Shown here in pieces: positions 62,105 through 64,000 of a DNA stretch of 64,000 bases (its first letter is position 1; the number at the start of each line of letters is the position of its first letter). A program made the translations under genes and the position numbers. The notes under the pieces were generated by a model. That model worked only from the letters and a program-made list of their open reading frames with translations. It was not told the DNA's origin and made no database searches. The stretch comes from Aquabacterium soli. Lineage in GTDB: Bacteria; Pseudomonadota; Gammaproteobacteria; Burkholderiales; Burkholderiaceae_C. The DNA lies in NCBI RefSeq assembly GCF_003933735.1, contig NZ_RSED01000014.1:51883-115882 (forward strand), in the 5' to 3' direction.

Positions 62105-63259
62105 TCAGCAGGCGAATGTGCTGTCCACCGGGGTAGAAGCATCGGCATCGTTGCGGCCATGCGTCGGCTGACGCTTGGGCAGGATGTCGAGACGCATCAG
62201 GTGCGATCGAAGGATGTTGCGCGAAATGCCCAGCAGCCTGGCGGTGCGGACCTGATTGCGTTCGCAGAACTCGTAAGCCGTATTGACCAGCAGGGTTTCG
62301 ACATGCTCGAAAAGATCAGGCGTGGCCTGGTCGATCAGGCGATGCAGCACATCCTCCAGGCTGATCTCGTGATTTGCGAAGGCCGATCCTGGCATCGGTG
62401 ATCCCTGCAGGTTGCTTGAGGATTGATGTGTCGTGGGCTGTGGTGCTCCCGGCGACGACACCACCGGAAACTTCAGATCACGTTGCCGGATGATGCCGTC
62501 GTCGCCCACGATCAGGGCGTAGTGGATGACGTTCTCAAGCTCTCGGATGTTGCCTGGCCATGGGTAGCACAACAAGGCCTGTCGTGCATCGTCGGCCAAG
62601 GTGGCTGTGGGCAGGTGCAGCTTGCTGCTGTAAAGGCTGATGAAGTGGGCGGCCAGAGGCAGGATGTCGCCAGGACGATCGCGCAGTGGTGGCAGATCCA
62701 CCGTTGCCACGTTCAGGCGGTACCAGAGATCGCGTCGAAAATGCCCAGCCTCTACAGCCTGCGTGAGATCCACGTTGGTGGCGGCCACCAGTCGCACATC
62801 GATGTCGATGGGGGTGCGGGAGCCGACACGCACCACCTGTTTTTCCTGCAGTACGCGCAACAGCTTGACTTGCTGGGACATCGGCAGATCGCCGATCTCG
62901 TCAAGGAACAGGGTGCCACCATGTGCAGCTTCGAACCAGCCGGATCGTGCCCGCACCGCCCCTGTGAATGCGCCAGCCTCATACCCGAACAGCTCTGATT
63001 CGATCAGTGTTTCATTGAAGGCCCCGCAGTTGACAGCCACGAAGGGCCCTTTGCGCGTGCTGTGTTCGTGAAGGTGCCGGGCAATCAACTCCTTGCCGGT
63101 GCCGGTTTCACCAATGATGAGCAAGGCCGCTTCGGTCGGGGCAACACGCTCGACGGTGTCGAGCAGGCGTGCGGATTTGGGATCTTCGAACACCAGCGCG
63201 CGAGCGCGCACCGACAGCGGATGGGCCTGTGGATCCGGGAATGTGAGGAGCTTGTTCAC
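62105..63259 (-). CDS. SfnR-like orphan sigma-54-dependent activator 2
   Basis: A 384-residue enhancer-binding protein colinear with the one at 15272 from its first residues: Walker A GETGTGKE at 50-57, the GAFTGA loop near 96-101, GTLFLDEIGD, YPWPGNIRELENVIHYALIV and a C-terminal Fis-type HTH (VRTARLLGISRNILRSHLMR). It too has no sensor or receiver domain, so activity is likely set by its own level, as described for SfnR. The start is GTG at 63259. It lies between the rhodanese/b561 operon and the sulfate-binding protein gene, and is a good candidate to act on the -24/-12 promoters nearby. Confidence 0.92.
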   Translation of the reverse strand: MNKLLTFPDPQAHPLSVRARALVFEDPKSARLLDTVERVAPTEAALLIIGETGTGKELIARHLHEHSTRKGPFVAVNCGAFNETLIESELFGYEAGAFTGAVRARSGWFEAAHGGTLFLDEIGDLPMSQQVKLLRVLQEKQVVRVGSRTPIDIDVRLVAATNVDLTQAVEAGHFRRDLWYRLNVATVDLPPLRDRPGDILPLAAHFISLYSSKLHLPTATLADDARQALLCYPWPGNIRELENVIHYALIVGDDGIIRQRDLKFPVVSSPGAPQPTTHQSSSNLQGSPMPGSAFANHEISLEDVLHRLIDQATPDLFEHVETLLVNTAYEFCERNQVRTARLLGISRNILRSHLMRLDILPKRQPTHGRNDADASTPVDSTFAC

Positions 63260-63542
63260 GTTGCACTCAGGCTGGGGCTTTGGTGGGCGCCAAGTCTAGG
63301 CAGCCGGCCTTCCCAATCCAAGGAAGGTTTTTGCGTCGTGATATGCGGGTGGCGTCTTTGAACTGAAGCTGAACGTTTTGTTCTCAGCAACTCTGTTCGT
63401 TTTTGACCAGAGGTGTGGCTTATCCATCGGCTTTTTATGCGGCCTGCGGATATGCAAAGCCCGATTTGTTCGTTGCTGGGCAGAAGGGCCGATCCTAGGA
63501 TCCGGGCTCTCCTTCATACATCGCTGGACAACTCGCATCACC
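63260..63542. promoter_or_regulatory. Divergent region, activator 2 versus sulfate-binding protein
   Basis: A 283-nt spacer. The right part (63350-63470) is A/T-rich with TTTTTGACC, GCTTTTTATG and GGATATGCAAAGC, a probable promoter area for the sulfate-binding protein gene. No -24/-12 element with correct spacing was found on either strand; TGGCTTATCCATCGGC is off by one. Confidence 0.4.
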
Positions 63543-64000
63543 ATGAACAACCGCTCTCATTCGCGTCGCCTTTTCAATGCCGTCGCGCTCGGCACCGTGG
63601 CCCTTGCGGCCCTTGGCGCCGTCGTTCCCTCGATCGCTGCGGCCAAGGACGTCACGCTGCTGAACGTGTCGTACGACCCGACGCGCGAGCTCTACCAAGA
63701 GTACAACGCGGCGTTCAGCAAGTACTGGAAGGCCAAGACGGGCGACAACGTCACCGTGAAGGCATCGCACGGCGGTTCGGGCAAGCAGGCGCGCTCGGTG
63801 ATCGACGGCATCGACGCCGACGTGGTCACGCTGGCCCTGGCCTATGACATCGACGAGATCGCCGAGAAGGCCAAGCAACTGAGCCCTGACTGGCAGAAGA
63901 AGCTCACGCACAACAGCTCGCCGTACACCTCGACCTACATCTTCCTGGTGCGCAAGGGCAACCCCAAGGGCATCAAGAACTGGGACGACCTGGTCAAGCC
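63543..64000 (+). CDS. sbp: Sulfate ABC transporter substrate-binding protein (3' partial)
   Basis: The first 152 residues of a periplasmic sulfate-binding protein. The signal peptide ([26 protein letters not shown]) is followed by [39 protein letters not shown] and [20 protein letters not shown], the standard Sbp/CysP order with its sulfate-contacting Ser and Gly residues. The cysT, cysW and cysA genes would be expected beyond the right edge. It shows that sulfate uptake sits next to activator 2. Confidence 0.93.
   Translation, partial: MNNRSHSRRLFNAVALGTVALAALGAVVPSIAAAKDVTLLNVSYDPTRELYQEYNAAFSKYWKAKTGDNVTVKASHGGSGKQARSVIDGIDADVVTLALAYDIDEIAEKAKQLSPDWQKKLTHNSSPYTSTYIFLVRKGNPKGIKNWDDLVK

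Noticed and set aside
1..64000. Mobile elements, CRISPR, tRNA or rRNA genes
   Set aside because: No transposase or integrase motif, no regularly spaced repeats and no tRNA-like cloverleaf were noticed; a tRNAscan or CRISPR finder run would settle this.

Overview
The window is GC-rich chromosomal DNA (by eye about two thirds G+C) with dense, short-spaced operons. The gene content (RecD, a YafJ-type amidotransferase, ssuEADCBF with the small molybdopterin-binding SsuF, System I ccm genes, SfnR-like sigma-54 activators) fits a free-living betaproteobacterium of the order Burkholderiales. This placement rests on gene content and protein style only. I saw no rRNA, tRNA, CRISPR array, transposase, integrase or phage gene.

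Layout. 1-5161: the end of recD, a class II glutamine amidotransferase, a small hypothetical gene, an alpha/beta hydrolase overlapping an M14 carboxypeptidase, and a one-helix small protein. 5168-8814: an MscS-type channel, a DUF3606 small protein and an XRE/cupin regulator. 8951-15019 (minus strand): a complete sulfonate operon ssuE-ssuA-ssuA'-ssuD-ssuC-ssuB-ssuF, divergent from an orphan SfnR-like sigma-54 activator (15272-16531). 16553-25707 (minus): a four-gene MdtABC-type RND efflux system with its outer-membrane factor. 25838-29641 (minus): tonB-exbB-exbD-exbD-TPR. 29997-37565 (plus): another RND permease and adaptor, an aryl-sulfate sulfotransferase and a type I sulfatase. 37562-44765: ccmABCDEFGHI and a lipoprotein; ccmA overlaps the sulfatase stop codon. 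44800-47681 (minus): a periplasmic redoxin and a DsbD-type reductase. 47841-56930 (minus): DUF1549/DUF1553 haem protein, DUF1501 Tat protein, three small c-type cytochromes, a peroxiredoxin, an SMP-30-type propeller, a dienelactone-hydrolase-like protein and a secreted protein of unknown fold. 57431-60256 (minus): a TonB-dependent receptor. 60697-61982 (plus): a periplasmic rhodanese-fold protein without its catalytic Cys, and a cytochrome b561. 62105-63259 (minus): a second SfnR-like activator. 63543-end: a sulfate-binding protein running off the window.

The most interesting reading is a sulfur-scavenging island bracketed by two paralogous orphan sigma-54 activators. Four intergenic regions carry well-spaced -24/-12 elements: in front of the DUF1549/DUF1501 operon, the TonB receptor, the rhodanese/b561 operon and the RND-sulfotransferase-sulfatase group. 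A 13-base sequence, GTTTGCGCATATG, occurs upstream of both the ssu operon and the DUF1549 operon. I infer that the planctomycete-like DUF1549/DUF1501 plus cytochrome module, its TonB receptor and the rhodanese/b561 pair form an undescribed periplasmic route for an organic sulfur substrate, feeding sulfite or sulfate to the same pool as ssu and the sulfatase. The substrate and chemistry cannot be read from the sequence.
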